A stretch of 16,506 bases of DNA from JAKACA01 sp050010115 (lineage in GTDB: Bacteria > Actinomycetota > Acidimicrobiia > Acidimicrobiales > Bog-793): contig JBEKLQ010000094.1 in assembly GCA_050010115.1 (NCBI GenBank), positions 1-16,506 of the forward strand, written 5' to 3'. Shown piece by piece: positions 1 through 8,075 of the stretch. Both the position numbers and the translations under genes were made by a program. The notes beneath the pieces were generated by a model. It was given only the letters and a program-made list of their open reading frames with translations, was not told the DNA's origin and made no database searches. Numbering within the stretch: position 1 is the stretch's first letter; each line of letters opens with the position of its first letter.

Positions 1-556
1 TGAGCGTCACGGTCAGGGCGCCACTGAACATCGAGTCGGTGAGTGCAGCGGCAGGAGCGACCTCGGGCTCGCAGTGGGAGATCTTGAAGGGCCCGACGAA
101 GAGGTTGACCTCGGCACCCGAGGTGACCGGGCCGGTCGCTTGCAGGAGCTGAACTCCACCTGCGCCGGCGAGCGACTCGTTGCACTGAGCGGTTCCCACC
201 GGGCAGTCGGCCAACTCGAGAGTGCCGTTGGCGCTCGCTTGCTCGCCTTGTGAGTCGATCTCGACGACAGACGGCAAGAAGGTCGCGGCCGAGGGGTATC
301 GGTGGGACACCTGGTGACTCGACGTCATGGCCGTCGTGCCGTCGCCGAAGGTCCATTGGAACGTGACGACCCGTGTGGAGAAGTTGCGCGACCGTGCGAC
401 GAGATCGACGGTGAGCGCTCCGTGTCCGGGATTGATCGAGAGCTCTGCCGTCGGCGCCCCCGACGCCGCCGCCGGCAACGTTCCGGCTCCGGTTGATGCC
501 GCCATGCCGACGGCCAACATCAGCAACCGTGGTGTCCTGCCCCGCCGCACGTTCAT
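1..556 (-). CDS. Secreted PKD-domain protein, N-terminal part (runs off left edge)
   Basis: The reading frame is open from an ATG at 556-554 down to base 1, giving 185 visible residues with no stop, so the C-terminus lies outside the window. Residues 1-33 look like a signal peptide: a basic start (MNVRRGRTPR), a hydrophobic stretch (LLMLAVGMAA) and an Ala-rich end (LPAAASG). Residues about 36-115 resemble a PKD domain, with the hallmark FQWTFGDGTT near residue 66 and a following HRYPSAATF strand. The part after residue 115 contains cysteines (DCPVGTAQC, SHCEP) and matches nothing I recognise. PKD domains are extracellular immunoglobulin-like folds used in surface proteins and secreted enzymes, so an exported role is expected but the exact function is not visible. 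An AAAGGGGG ribosome-binding site six bases before the ATG supports this start. The gene follows the SARP regulator by 57 bp on the same strand. Confidence 0.8.
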   Translation of the reverse strand, partial: MNVRRGRTPRLLMLAVGMAASTGAGTLPAAASGAPTAELSINPGHGALTVDLVARSRNFSTRVVTFQWTFGDGTTAMTSSHQVSHRYPSAATFLPSVVEIDSQGEQASANGTLELADCPVGTAQCNESLAGAGGVQLLQATGPVTSGAEVNLFVGPFKISHCEPEVAPAAALTDSMFSGALTVTL

Positions 557-613
557 GGTCGGCCCCCTTTGTCGCGTCGCACCCCGGCGCATTGGACCAC
601 GTTCGCTGTCGAA

Positions 614-3600
614 CTACAAGCCCTCGGTTGCCAGGCGGAGCACCTCGGCGCCCGGCAGTCGCCGGCCGTCTTCGATGACCTCGTCGAGGCCAGCGCCGAG
701 CTCACCGCGAAGGCTGGCCACGACCCGCTCCCGAAGTCCCGTCTCGATCCGTTCGGGCTGCTCGCCGAGTTCTTCGAAGAGAGCCGAGGAGGCGCCGAGC
801 AGGACCGCTGCCTCGGCGGCCCTCCCGCCAGCGGTCAGGACCGCGCACATGCCGAGAAGCCCATAGGCGACGAGCGACCGTTGCCCGGTACGCCTCGCCG
901 CCAGCAGAGCGCTGACGAACGCCGGCTCAGCGGTCCGGTGATCGCCGGCGAGACAGGCGGCGAGGCCCACGCCGTACTCGAGAAACGGTACGAGTGCTGC
1001 GTCCCTCACGTCACCGGCGATCGCCAGAGCCTCGCTGAATCGCTGGCGCGCCGCCAGGTTGTCGCCCTGTTCGAGATCGAGGACGGCGAGGTTGTTGAGT
1101 GCACTGGCCTGGCCGAGGCCGTCCCCGGAGGCGCGGCAGTATCTCAGCGCCTCGGCGTAGTCGGCTCGGGCCGCTTCGGGGTCCTCGTTCTGCGAGGCGG
1201 CCGCGCGGACGTCGTAGGCGCGGGCGAGGAGATGAGCTTCGCCGCTCGCCTCGGCAGCTTCCACGGCTTCGCTCGCGAGCGCGGCCGCCGCGCGGCGATC
1301 TCCCCGGCGGTCGGCGACCCAAGCCGCCGTGCGGAGGGAGTCGGCTACGAGAGCCGGGGAGCCGAGGTGCCTGCCGATGCGAAGGGCCTCGTCGAGGAAG
1401 CGCTGAGCCAAAGAAGACTCACCCCGGCGGAACATCAAGTAGCCGGCGGCGTTCAGCGCGGCGGCCCGCACGGCGGTCTCGGGCGTCGCATCGGTGCGCC
1501 CGAGGGCAGCCTGGAGGAGGTCGACCTCGTCGCCGTAGTAACCCCGGCTGTTCCAGAAGCGGCTCACCGCCACTCCGAACCGCAGTGCGAGCGCTGCGTG
1601 TTCGGCCGGGGCGATCAGCGTTGCGAAGGCGGAGCGCAGGTTGTCATGGTCATACTCCAGCCGGGTGCGCCACTCGAGCTGGTCCGCTCCGGAGAAATGG
1701 GGAGCTGCGACCTCAACGACGCGGAGGAAGTGATGGGCATGGGCGCTACGGGCGCTCTGCCGCTCCTCTTCGTCCATCTTGAGGGTTGCATATGCTCGAA
1801 CCGTCTCGAGCATCCGGTACCTCGCGGTGATCCCGCTCGTGTCGACCTGGAGCAGACTCTTGTCGACGAGGGACGCGACCACGTCGAGTACGTCTCGGCG
1901 ATCGACGAGCGAGCAGGCGGCGACAGCCTCGGCTGCCACGAGGTCGAAGCCTCCCGCGAAGACGGTCAGGCGTCGGAGCACCGCACGCTCTTGCTCGTTG
2001 AGCAGATCATGAGACCAGTCGATCAAGGACTCCAGCCGCTGCTGGCGGGCGGGGGCGGTGCGGGCGCCACCGGTGAGTAGCCGGAAACGATCGTCGAGGT
2101 GGCGCTCGATATCGACCACCGACATCGTCCGCATCCGCGCTGCCGCGAGTTCCAGCGCGAGCGGGATTCCGTCCAGCCTGACGCAGACCGAGGCCACGGC
2201 AACCGCGTTGGCAGGAGCGATGGCAAAGTCGCCTCGCTGCGATTTGGCCCGTTCCACGAAGAGGCGGACCGCCTCGTAGTCCTCGAGCGCCGTGCTGGTT
2301 GCTTCGGGGCCCGGGACGGACATCGATGGGACGCGGTGCACGACCTCGCCCACGACCCTGAGGGGCGACCGGCTCGTGGCGAGCACCCGAAGGCTCGGAG
2401 CCGCTTCGAGCAACGGTGCGGTGACCGCGGCAGCCGCGTCGATCAGGTGCTCGCAGTTGTCAAGGATCAGGAGGTTCGTGCCTTCCGCCAGCCGGTCCGC
2501 GATCGTCCTGCTTAACTCGACATCGGGCTGTTCTCGGCACCCGATGGCGGCAGCCAACTCTCTCGGCACGTCAGCGGGGTCCTCGAGGGGAGCGAGCTCG
2601 CACAGCCAGACGCCGTCGTAGCCGTCCGCTGCGTCGGCAGCTACCCGCAATGCGAGGCGCGTCTTCCCCGTCCCACCGGCGCCAGTGAGCGTGACGAGGC
2701 GTGAGGCTTCCAACAGCGCGGCAACCTCGGCCTGCACGGCCGGGCGCGGCACGAAGCTCGTGAGCTCCGGGGGAAGGTTGTTCGTTCGGCGCCCGAGGCC
2801 GACGCGAGCTGACTGTTGCGAAGCGTCGATCGGAGCCGGCTCGAGATCCTGCCGCAGGATGGCCCCTTCGAGGACAACCAGCTCCCGGCTCGGCGCGATC
2901 CCGAGCTCATCACCGAGGATCTCGCGGAGCCGTTGGTAGGTCCGCAGCGCGTCGGCTTGCCGGCCGCTTCGGTAGAGTGCCGTGATCAGCTTGGCCCACA
3001 GCCCCTCGCGGAGCGGGTGCTCGGTGATGGCGGCCTCCGCGTCGGCGATGAGCTCGTGAGTCTCGCCCACCGCCAGCCGAGCTTCGAGCCAACCTTCCAA
3101 GCAGGCGGCTCTCAGCTCCTCGAGGCGAACAGCCTCCGGTTGCGCCCACGAGGCGTGCGCGACCTCTGCTAGCGCCGGGCCTCGCCAGCGGGCGAGGCCG
3201 CGTCCGAGGGCGTCGGCTGCGCCCTTTGGATCGCCGTTCCTGAGGAGTTCGCGTCCTGCCAGGGCCTCGCGCTCGAAGAGAAACACATCGAGCTCGTCCG
3301 GCTCGACCCTGAGGAGATAGGCACCGTCCCGGTGCACGAGACGATCCGGACCGAGGACTCTCCGAAGCAGGGACACGTGGCTCTTCAATGTGGAAGCCGC
3401 GCTCTGAGGCAGGTCGCCCTCCCACAGGTCTTCTCTCAGGCGCTCGACCGGCACAGGACGGTTGGCGGTGACCAGCAGCCGGGCGAGAAGTCGCCGGCGG
3501 ACGATGCCGTGAATCTCGATCTCTCCCGCATCGCCGGTCACGGTCGTCGGCCCGAGAAGACCGAACGAGAGATCAGCGCTCGACGAAACCGGGCCGGACG

Positions 3601-3628
3601 ACACCAGGTCCAGTGTCGCAGCCTTCAC
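614..3628 (-). CDS. SARP/AfsR-like transcriptional regulator with BTAD, NB-ARC ATPase and TPR regions
   Basis: This 1004-residue protein has the layout of large AfsR-type regulators. Residues about 20-108 form an OmpR-like winged helix (RRRLLARLLVTANRPVPVER, LKSHVSLLRRVLGP). Residues about 110-260 form the bacterial transcriptional activation (BTAD) domain, with ALYRSGRQADALRTYQRLRE. An NB-ARC/STAND ATPase follows, with Walker A GAGGTGKT at residues 316-323 and Walker B LLILDNCEHL near 386-395. The last third is Ala/Leu-rich TPR-like helical repeat. Proteins of this type bind direct repeats at promoters and activate transcription, often of secondary-metabolite or stress genes, with ATP hydrolysis and TPR contacts as the switch. 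Its target is not evident, and no biosynthetic cluster is in view. The start is GTG with no clear ribosome-binding site; a GTG eight codons further in is an alternative. The gene ends in TAG 57 bp before the PKD gene, so the two may share a transcript. Confidence 0.9.
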   Translation of the reverse strand: MKAATLDLVSSGPVSSSADLSFGLLGPTTVTGDAGEIEIHGIVRRRLLARLLVTANRPVPVERLREDLWEGDLPQSAASTLKSHVSLLRRVLGPDRLVHRDGAYLLRVEPDELDVFLFEREALAGRELLRNGDPKGAADALGRGLARWRGPALAEVAHASWAQPEAVRLEELRAACLEGWLEARLAVGETHELIADAEAAITEHPLREGLWAKLITALYRSGRQADALRTYQRLREILGDELGIAPSRELVVLEGAILRQDLEPAPIDASQQSARVGLGRRTNNLPPELTSFVPRPAVQAEVAALLEASRLVTLTGAGGTGKTRLALRVAADAADGYDGVWLCELAPLEDPADVPRELAAAIGCREQPDVELSRTIADRLAEGTNLLILDNCEHLIDAAAAVTAPLLEAAPSLRVLATSRSPLRVVGEVVHRVPSMSVPGPEATSTALEDYEAVRLFVERAKSQRGDFAIAPANAVAVASVCVRLDGIPLALELAAARMRTMSVVDIERHLDDRFRLLTGGARTAPARQQRLESLIDWSHDLLNEQERAVLRRLTVFAGGFDLVAAEAVAACSLVDRRDVLDVVASLVDKSLLQVDTSGITARYRMLETVRAYATLKMDEEERQSARSAHAHHFLRVVEVAAPHFSGADQLEWRTRLEYDHDNLRSAFATLIAPAEHAALALRFGVAVSRFWNSRGYYGDEVDLLQAALGRTDATPETAVRAAALNAAGYLMFRRGESSLAQRFLDEALRIGRHLGSPALVADSLRTAAWVADRRGDRRAAAALASEAVEAAEASGEAHLLARAYDVRAAASQNEDPEAARADYAEALRYCRASGDGLGQASALNNLAVLDLEQGDNLAARQRFSEALAIAGDVRDAALVPFLEYGVGLAACLAGDHRTAEPAFVSALLAARRTGQRSLVAYGLLGMCAVLTAGGRAAEAAVLLGASSALFEELGEQPERIETGLRERVVASLRGELGAGLDEVIEDGRRLPGAEVLRLATEGL

Positions 3629-3681
3629 GGAGCCGGGGAACCACGACGGCGGCCGGGGGGAGGAGGCGGTGGCGGCGCTCC

Positions 3682-3870
3682 TCAGCCTGGCGTCGCAACC
3701 TCGGCGAGCGCGCCGAGCTGTTCGGCCGTGCCGACGCTGACGAGGACGTCACCGGCGCTGATGGCGTCCTCGGGTGATGGGTTCGTGAACAAAACCCCCA
3801 TCGGGTCGTCGGATCGCCAGCACCAACGCCCCGGTCCTGTCGTGCAGTTGCGCCGAGTTTGGCAGAGGCG
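3682..3870 (-). pseudogene. Orphan C-terminal RCK_C/TrkA-C domain remnant with a frameshift
   Basis: Read on the minus strand, two adjacent frames together rebuild one RCK_C (TrkA-C) domain. The first frame gives AQLHDRTGALVLAIRRPDGG. After one extra base near 3785-3790 the second frame continues TNPSPEDAISAGDVLVSVG and TAEQLGALAEVATPG, then TGA at 3684-3682. In intact K+ channel or transporter regulatory subunits and some other transporters this domain binds a cytosolic ligand and follows an RCK_N domain or membrane segments. None of those is present here: only about 60 residues remain, and no plausible start exists in the domain frame. I therefore call it a decayed fragment. It is joined upstream (near 3900) to a copy of the signal-peptide segment of the distant phospholipase D-like gene, so a rearrangement has taken place. 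Confidence 0.65.
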
Positions 3871-3913
3871 GCGGAAGCGGCGGAAGCGCTCCTTGGTCAT
3901 CGTCGCCGATGGC

Positions 3914-3988
3914 GACGAGGGCGACACCGATCGCGATCGCCCATCTGTGGGCCCGGAAACCGCGCGTCTGATGGGAGCCGCTTCGTCG
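3914..3988 (-). repeat. Direct repeat copy A (signal-peptide-coding segment)
   Basis: These 75 bases recur at 13715-13789 in the same orientation with two mismatches (at 3962 and 3964). On the minus strand this copy encodes RRSGSHQTRGFRAHRWAIAI plus GVALV, which is nearly the same as the signal peptide of the phospholipase D-like gene at the other copy. Weaker similarity (13 of 20 bases) continues outward to the ATG codons of both copies. Here the segment leads into an unrelated frame (AIGDDDQ) and then into the RCK_C remnant, so it looks like a stranded 5' gene fragment. Confidence 0.85.
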
Positions 3989-4005
3989 CAGGCGCTCCCG
4001 GTGCA

Positions 4006-5157
4006 TCACGGAGTCTCGCCCACCGCCGGCGGGGCAAGCGGCGCCGTCCGCGGCGAAGATCCGGATCGCCGGTCCCGCCGATCACCTGCGGCGATGACCG
4101 CCCACGCCGTCCAACCGACGGGCAGGGCGAGCCAGTAGCTCACCGCCCGGTAGACGAGCACCGCTGCCACAACCGGCGCAGCGCGACCGCCGCCGTAGGT
4201 GACCAGCGTGACGGCGAGGCCGCCCTCCACGAGTCCGAGACCGCCAGGGGTGATCGGAAGGATGGCGGCCAGCTGACCGACGCCGTAAGCGAGGAGGAGA
4301 CCGGCCCATGGCACGGGTACCCGGACGGCGGCAAAGGCGAGAGCCAGGCAGGCGCAGTCGCACGCCCAGTTGCCCATCGCCCACCCGAGGACCGCCGCCG
4401 TGCGGCGACGGCCCAGGCGGATGAGGCGGGCGCGGACGAGGAACCGCTCGGAGGCGGCCTCGAGCCGCCGGGCGGGCCGTCCGGTCAGCCGCCCGACGAG
4501 CCGGGCGGCGAAGCCCGCAGCCTCGGCGAACCGTTCCGGCCGGGTTACGAGGGCAGCGGCCGCCGCGATCACCGCAACCACGGCGGCCAGAGCGCCCGCC
4601 AGCCCGGCCGTCCCCGCTCCGCTACGACCGGCGACAGCCGCCCCCACCCCGACGGCGGCGAAGAGCGCCAAGCTGATGGCCGCCGCCACCAGCACCGCGA
4701 CGACCGCCCAGGCGGCAACGATCGGATCGGCGCCTCGTCGCTGGTACTGGCGGTAGCGGTACACGCTCGAGACCGCCGGCCCGCCCGGGAACGAGCCGGC
4801 CATGCTGTTGGTAGCGAGCGTCATGCCGACGAGGGGCGCGACCGCCACCTGGGTCCCGGCGGCAGCCAGCAGGTGTCGCTGGACGAGGGCGAAGCACACG
4901 AATGACAGGGCCTCGGCGGTAACTGCGGGAAGCACCCACGCCCACGAGAGGTGCCCGAGGCGCGTCCACACGGCGTCCAGCTCGGCCCGGCGTCCCCCCA
5001 GTTCGACCACGGCCAGGCTGACGAGCGCCAACCCGACGACGGTGCGTGCCAGCGGATGGGCCACAACGACTGCCACCCCGGATCGGCGGGTGACCTCGGG
5101 GTCCGGGCGACCGGTGTCGAGGACCGACCCGGAATGCGGCGGGTCCGTCGACGCCAT
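4006..5157 (-). CDS. UPF0104 / lysylphosphatidylglycerol-synthase-type (flippase-like) integral membrane protein
   Basis: This 383-residue protein is highly hydrophobic, with roughly eight membrane spans and a soluble basic N-terminal tail. Family marks of the LPG synthase transmembrane/UPF0104 group are visible: NSMAGSFPGGPAVSSVYRYR around residues 116-135 and the late motif LLAYGVGQLAAILPITPGGL followed by GLVEGGLAVTLVTYGGG. MprF uses this fold to flip lysyl-phosphatidylglycerol, and other members move or modify lipids; the substrate of stand-alone members like this one is generally unknown. No aminoacyl-transferase domain is attached. The start is ATG 71 bp from the divergent arylsulfatase start, with GAGGT about 11 bases upstream. 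The last 25 residues (GDRRDRRSGSSPRTAPLAPP...) are polar, and the stop codon meets the start of the stray repeat copy A segment, so the extreme C-terminus may have been altered by the rearrangement there. Confidence 0.85.
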   Translation of the reverse strand: MASTDPPHSGSVLDTGRPDPEVTRRSGVAVVVAHPLARTVVGLALVSLAVVELGGRRAELDAVWTRLGHLSWAWVLPAVTAEALSFVCFALVQRHLLAAAGTQVAVAPLVGMTLATNSMAGSFPGGPAVSSVYRYRQYQRRGADPIVAAWAVVAVLVAAAISLALFAAVGVGAAVAGRSGAGTAGLAGALAAVVAVIAAAAALVTRPERFAEAAGFAARLVGRLTGRPARRLEAASERFLVRARLIRLGRRRTAAVLGWAMGNWACDCACLALAFAAVRVPVPWAGLLLAYGVGQLAAILPITPGGLGLVEGGLAVTLVTYGGGRAAPVVAAVLVYRAVSYWLALPVGWTAWAVIAAGDRRDRRSGSSPRTAPLAPPAVGETP

Positions 5158-5228
5158 GGCCCGAAGCTACCTCGTAGTGCGAACCCGTCGTCCGTTACCA
5201 TGCGGGCTGCCGAGCAAGGAGTCGCCCC
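5158..5228. promoter_or_regulatory. Divergent intergenic promoter region
   Basis: The 71 bp between the divergent starts of the membrane-protein gene and the arylsulfatase must hold the promoters of both. AAGGAG at 5216-5221 is the ribosome-binding site of the arylsulfatase, seven bases before its GTG. I could not pick out convincing -35/-10 pairs or an operator palindrome in either direction. Confidence 0.4.
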
Positions 5229-7526
5229 GTGGCTGTGGAATTCGGAGGACGCATTGGACGTGACTGGCGGAGCTCGAAGCCCTGGTGGCCGCCCGAGCCG
5301 TCGTGGCCCGAGGGCGCCCCGAACGTCGTCCTCGTGGTGCTCGACGACGTGGGCTTCGCCCAGCTCGGCTGTTACGGATCGGACCTCGACACCCCGGTCA
5401 TCGACGGGCTGGCTGCCGGAGGGGTCCGGCTCGCCAACTTCCACACCACCTCGCTGTGCTCGCCCACGCGTGCCTGTCTGCTCACGGGCCGCAATCACCA
5501 CCGCAACGCTATGGGTCGGGTGGCCGACCTGGCCATCGGGTTCCCGGGCTACTGGGGAAGGCCCCCCCGTGAGAACGGGTTCCTCTCCGAGGTCCTGCGG
5601 GCACGCGGCTACGCCACCCACGCGGTGGGCAAGTGGCACCTGACCCCCGACGACGAGACGCACCTGGCGGCGCCGAGAGGCACATGGCCGCTCGGCCGGG
5701 GCTTCGACCGCTGGTACGGCTTCCACGGGGGGGAGACCCATCAGTTCGTGCCCGCCCTCTACCACGACAACCACTCAGTTCGGCCCCCCGCCTCCGTGGA
5801 GGACGGCTATCACCTCACCACCGATCTGGCCGACAGGGCCATCGAGTTCCTCGGTGACCTGCGGGCGGTCGACGCTGAGCGGCCTTTCCTCCTTTACTTC
5901 TGCCCCGGTGCCTGCCACTCACCCCACCAGGCGCCGCGGGAGTGGATCGACCGCTACCGGGGCCACTTCGACGAGGGGTGGGACGTCTGGCGCGACCGGA
6001 CGTTGGCCCGCCAGCTCGAGCTCGGCGTGCTTCCCGCTGCCACCGAGCTCTCGCCGCGGCCGCCCTGGGTGTCGGCTTGGAGCGCCCTCGGTGCGCCCGA
6101 GCAGGCGCTGGCGGCTCGCTTCATGGAGTGCTTCGCCGGGTTTCTCTCCCACGCCGACGCCGAGATCGGGCGGGTGCTGGACTTCGTCGACCAGCTCGGC
6201 GAGCTGGAGGGCACTCTCGTCGTGCTGGTCTCCGACAACGGCGCCAGCGCCGAGGGCGGTGCCGACGGTTCGATCAACGACGTCCGCCTGACCAACCTCG
6301 ACCCGGCGTCGGTTGACGAGATGGCCCACCGTCTCGACGACATCGGCGGGCCGCTGACCCACAACAACTATCCGTGGGGCTGGACCATGGCCGGGAACAC
6401 CCCGTTCAAGCGCTGGAAGCGGGAGGTCCACGCCGGCGGCGTGGTGGACCCGTGCATCGTGTGCTGGCCGGGCGGCGACATGGCGGCCGGGGCGATCCGC
6501 CACCAGTTCGCCCATGCCATCGACGTGTTCCCGACCGTGCTGGAGCTGGTCGGTGTCGACCTGCCCGACGAGGTCGACTCGATTCCCCAGTCGCCGGTCG
6601 ACGGTGTGAGCTTCGCGTTCCTACTCGACGCGGGAAGTGCCGACCGGCCCGGTCGGCACGAGACGCAGCACTTCGAGATGTTCGGCTCCCGGGCCATCTA
6701 CCACGAGGGGTGGAAGGCAGTGACCTACCACCCGGTGGGTCCCATCTACGACGACGGCCTCGATCCCAACGCCCCCTTCGATGAGGATGTGTGGGAGCTC
6801 TACCACGTGGCGGAGGACCTATCGGAGGTCCACGACTTGGCGGACCGGTACCCGGAGCGGGTCCGTGAGCTCGTTGAGCGCTGGTGGCTGGAGGCCGAGC
6901 GCAACGACGTGCTCCCCCTCGACAACCGGGTCTTGTGGACGCTCACGCACCCCAGGCCGAGCCGTGTCGGGCACCGGACCCGATTTCGCTATTTTGCCGG
7001 AGGCGCCCAGGTGCCCGAGCAGGTCGCCGCCAACGTCCGCAACCGGTCGCATGCCCTCGTCGTGGACATCACCGTGCCGGGCGGCGTGGTGCCCGAGGGG
7101 GTGCTCCTTGCCCTCGGCTCCGCCCTCGGGGGCTGGTCGCTGCACCTCCTCGATGGCCGTCCGCGCTACGTGCACAACCTCTACGGCAAGGAACGCCACG
7201 TGGTCGCCTCCAGCCATCGCCTCGAGCCCGGGCGTCACGTCGTCGCCTACGAGTTCACCAAGGACGGCGGGCTCGGCGGCCATGGCGTGCTCCGCTGCGA
7301 CGGCCAGGTAATCGGCGAGGGGACGATCGCCCGGTTCACCCCGTCGGGTTTTAACGGCGTGGGTGCCGGGCTCACCTGCGGGTACGAGTGGGGCCCAGCC
7401 GTTGGCGAGGGCTACGTCGCGCCGTTCCCCTGCACCGTGACCATTGAGCGGGCCGTGGTCGAGACCACGGGTCCCGTCGTGCGTGACCCCTTGGCAGAGC
7501 TGGCCGCCATTCTGGCCGAGCAGTAA
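5229..7526 (+). CDS. Cysteine-type arylsulfatase (sulfatase family, formylglycine-dependent)
   Basis: This 765-residue protein has a full set of type I sulfatase motifs. Metal-binding Asp39-Asp40 lie in NVVLVVLDDVGFAQLGCYG. The signature LCSPTRACLLTGRN contains Cys77, the residue converted to formylglycine, and Arg81. Lys135 and His137 lie in VGKWHL, His230/His233 in CHSPHQAP, Asp336-Asn337 in VSDNGAS, and Lys394 in FKRWKRE. Such enzymes hydrolyse sulfate esters using a Ca2+ ion. The C-terminal 200 residues or so form a beta-rich tail as in long actinobacterial arylsulfatases. No signal peptide is visible, so it is probably cytoplasmic. The GTG start has AAGGAG seven bases upstream. Activity needs a formylglycine-generating enzyme or anaerobic maturase; neither is in the window. 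The natural substrate cannot be told from the sequence. It is transcribed divergently from the UPF0104 gene and convergently with the lyase/GlcG pair. Confidence 0.93.
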   Translation: MAVEFGGRIGRDWRSSKPWWPPEPSWPEGAPNVVLVVLDDVGFAQLGCYGSDLDTPVIDGLAAGGVRLANFHTTSLCSPTRACLLTGRNHHRNAMGRVADLAIGFPGYWGRPPRENGFLSEVLRARGYATHAVGKWHLTPDDETHLAAPRGTWPLGRGFDRWYGFHGGETHQFVPALYHDNHSVRPPASVEDGYHLTTDLADRAIEFLGDLRAVDAERPFLLYFCPGACHSPHQAPREWIDRYRGHFDEGWDVWRDRTLARQLELGVLPAATELSPRPPWVSAWSALGAPEQALAARFMECFAGFLSHADAEIGRVLDFVDQLGELEGTLVVLVSDNGASAEGGADGSINDVRLTNLDPASVDEMAHRLDDIGGPLTHNNYPWGWTMAGNTPFKRWKREVHAGGVVDPCIVCWPGGDMAAGAIRHQFAHAIDVFPTVLELVGVDLPDEVDSIPQSPVDGVSFAFLLDAGSADRPGRHETQHFEMFGSRAIYHEGWKAVTYHPVGPIYDDGLDPNAPFDEDVWELYHVAEDLSEVHDLADRYPERVRELVERWWLEAERNDVLPLDNRVLWTLTHPRPSRVGHRTRFRYFAGGAQVPEQVAANVRNRSHALVVDITVPGGVVPEGVLLALGSALGGWSLHLLDGRPRYVHNLYGKERHVVASSHRLEPGRHVVAYEFTKDGGLGGHGVLRCDGQVIGEGTIARFTPSGFNGVGAGLTCGYEWGPAVGEGYVAPFPCTVTIERAVVETTGPVVRDPLAELAAILAEQ

Positions 7527-7571
7527 GCGGGCCGGCGGCTCTCGTTGCGGCGGCATCTCGGCTCAGTCGGT

Positions 7572-7605
7572 CGACGACCAGCATCTTCGGTCATGCTCGT
7601 CGTCG
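7572..7605. terminator. Bidirectional stem-loop between convergent genes
   Basis: CGACGACCAGCAT (7572-7584) pairs with ATGCTCGTCGTCG (7593-7605) with one mismatch in 13 positions around an eight-base loop (CTTCGGTC). It lies 45 bp past the arylsulfatase stop and 43 bp past the GlcG-like gene's stop on the other strand. There is no U tract, which is common for actinobacterial terminators. The position and stem strength support a shared terminator. Confidence 0.6.
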
Positions 7606-7648
7606 GAAGGGCCATCTGTCCCGCCGGGTTCGGCCTGAGCTGGAGCGA

Positions 7649-8074
7649 TCAGGTGCCGAGGGCGGTCAGCGCCGCCTGGGCGACCTCCATGTCCTGGCTG
7701 TAATGCCCACCGCTTACCCCGACGCCCCCCACGACACGACCTCCGACGCTGATGGGGTATCCCCCGCCGAAGACCACCAGCCGGTCAATCCCTGTCGTGG
7801 CGCCAGCGGCGAGCGGGGGATCATCCTTGATGAAGTCGTGCCAGGCATCTGTGGCCATGCTGAAACCCGCGGCTGTGTACGCCTTGTCCTCTGCCACCTG
7901 GACCGAGAGCAGCGGCGCCCCGTCCATCCGGCTGAACGCCTTCAGCACGCCGCTCTCGTCCACGATCGCAATGACGAAGGCGTGACCCATCGCCCTCGCC
8001 TTCTCCTCGGCTGCACCGATCATGCGCTGTGCCAGCGCCGAGGAGACGCTCGCCTTCTCAAAGATATCTGCCAT
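7649..8074 (-). CDS. GlcG/HbpS-like (DUF336) protein
   Basis: This 141-residue protein matches the GlcG/HbpS family along its length. Visible marks are an N-terminal helical part (AQRMIGAAEEKARAMGHAFV), VIAIVDESGVLKAFSRMDGA, the KAYTAAGF segment, and the Gly-rich end GGYPISVGGRVVGGVGVSGG. HbpS in Streptomyces binds haem and signals oxidative stress; GlcG is found in glycolate operons and other members accompany catabolic enzymes. The role here is unknown. The ATG at 8074 follows the upstream lyase's stop by one base, and GAAGGAGGA inside the lyase's last codons is a strong ribosome-binding site, so the two are translationally coupled. I see no signal peptide. Because the partner is a 2-oxoacid/lyase-type enzyme, a helper role in the same catabolic step is a reasonable guess only. 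Confidence 0.85.
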   Translation of the reverse strand: MADIFEKASVSSALAQRMIGAAEEKARAMGHAFVIAIVDESGVLKAFSRMDGAPLLSVQVAEDKAYTAAGFSMATDAWHDFIKDDPPLAAGATTGIDRLVVFGGGYPISVGGRVVGGVGVSGGHYSQDMEVAQAALTALGT

Positions 8075-8075
8075 C

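Noticed and set aside
569..2080. A 503-codon plus-strand open frame
   Set aside because: It lies opposite the SARP regulator, whose minus-strand frame shows clear domains. The plus-strand protein has no recognisable motif and arises from high GC at third positions.
3749..4009. An 86-codon minus-strand frame that could be read as a small exported protein
   Set aside because: Its first part is the stranded signal-peptide repeat and its second part is an out-of-phase portion of the RCK_C remnant; it is a chance fusion of two fragments.
3859..4905. A 348-codon plus-strand open frame
   Set aside because: It is antisense to the UPF0104 membrane protein and has Arg/Gly/Pro-rich composition without domains.
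4821..5774. A 317-codon minus-strand open frame
   Set aside because: It overlaps both the membrane-protein gene and the start of the arylsulfatase, including its catalytic cysteine region. The protein has no motif.
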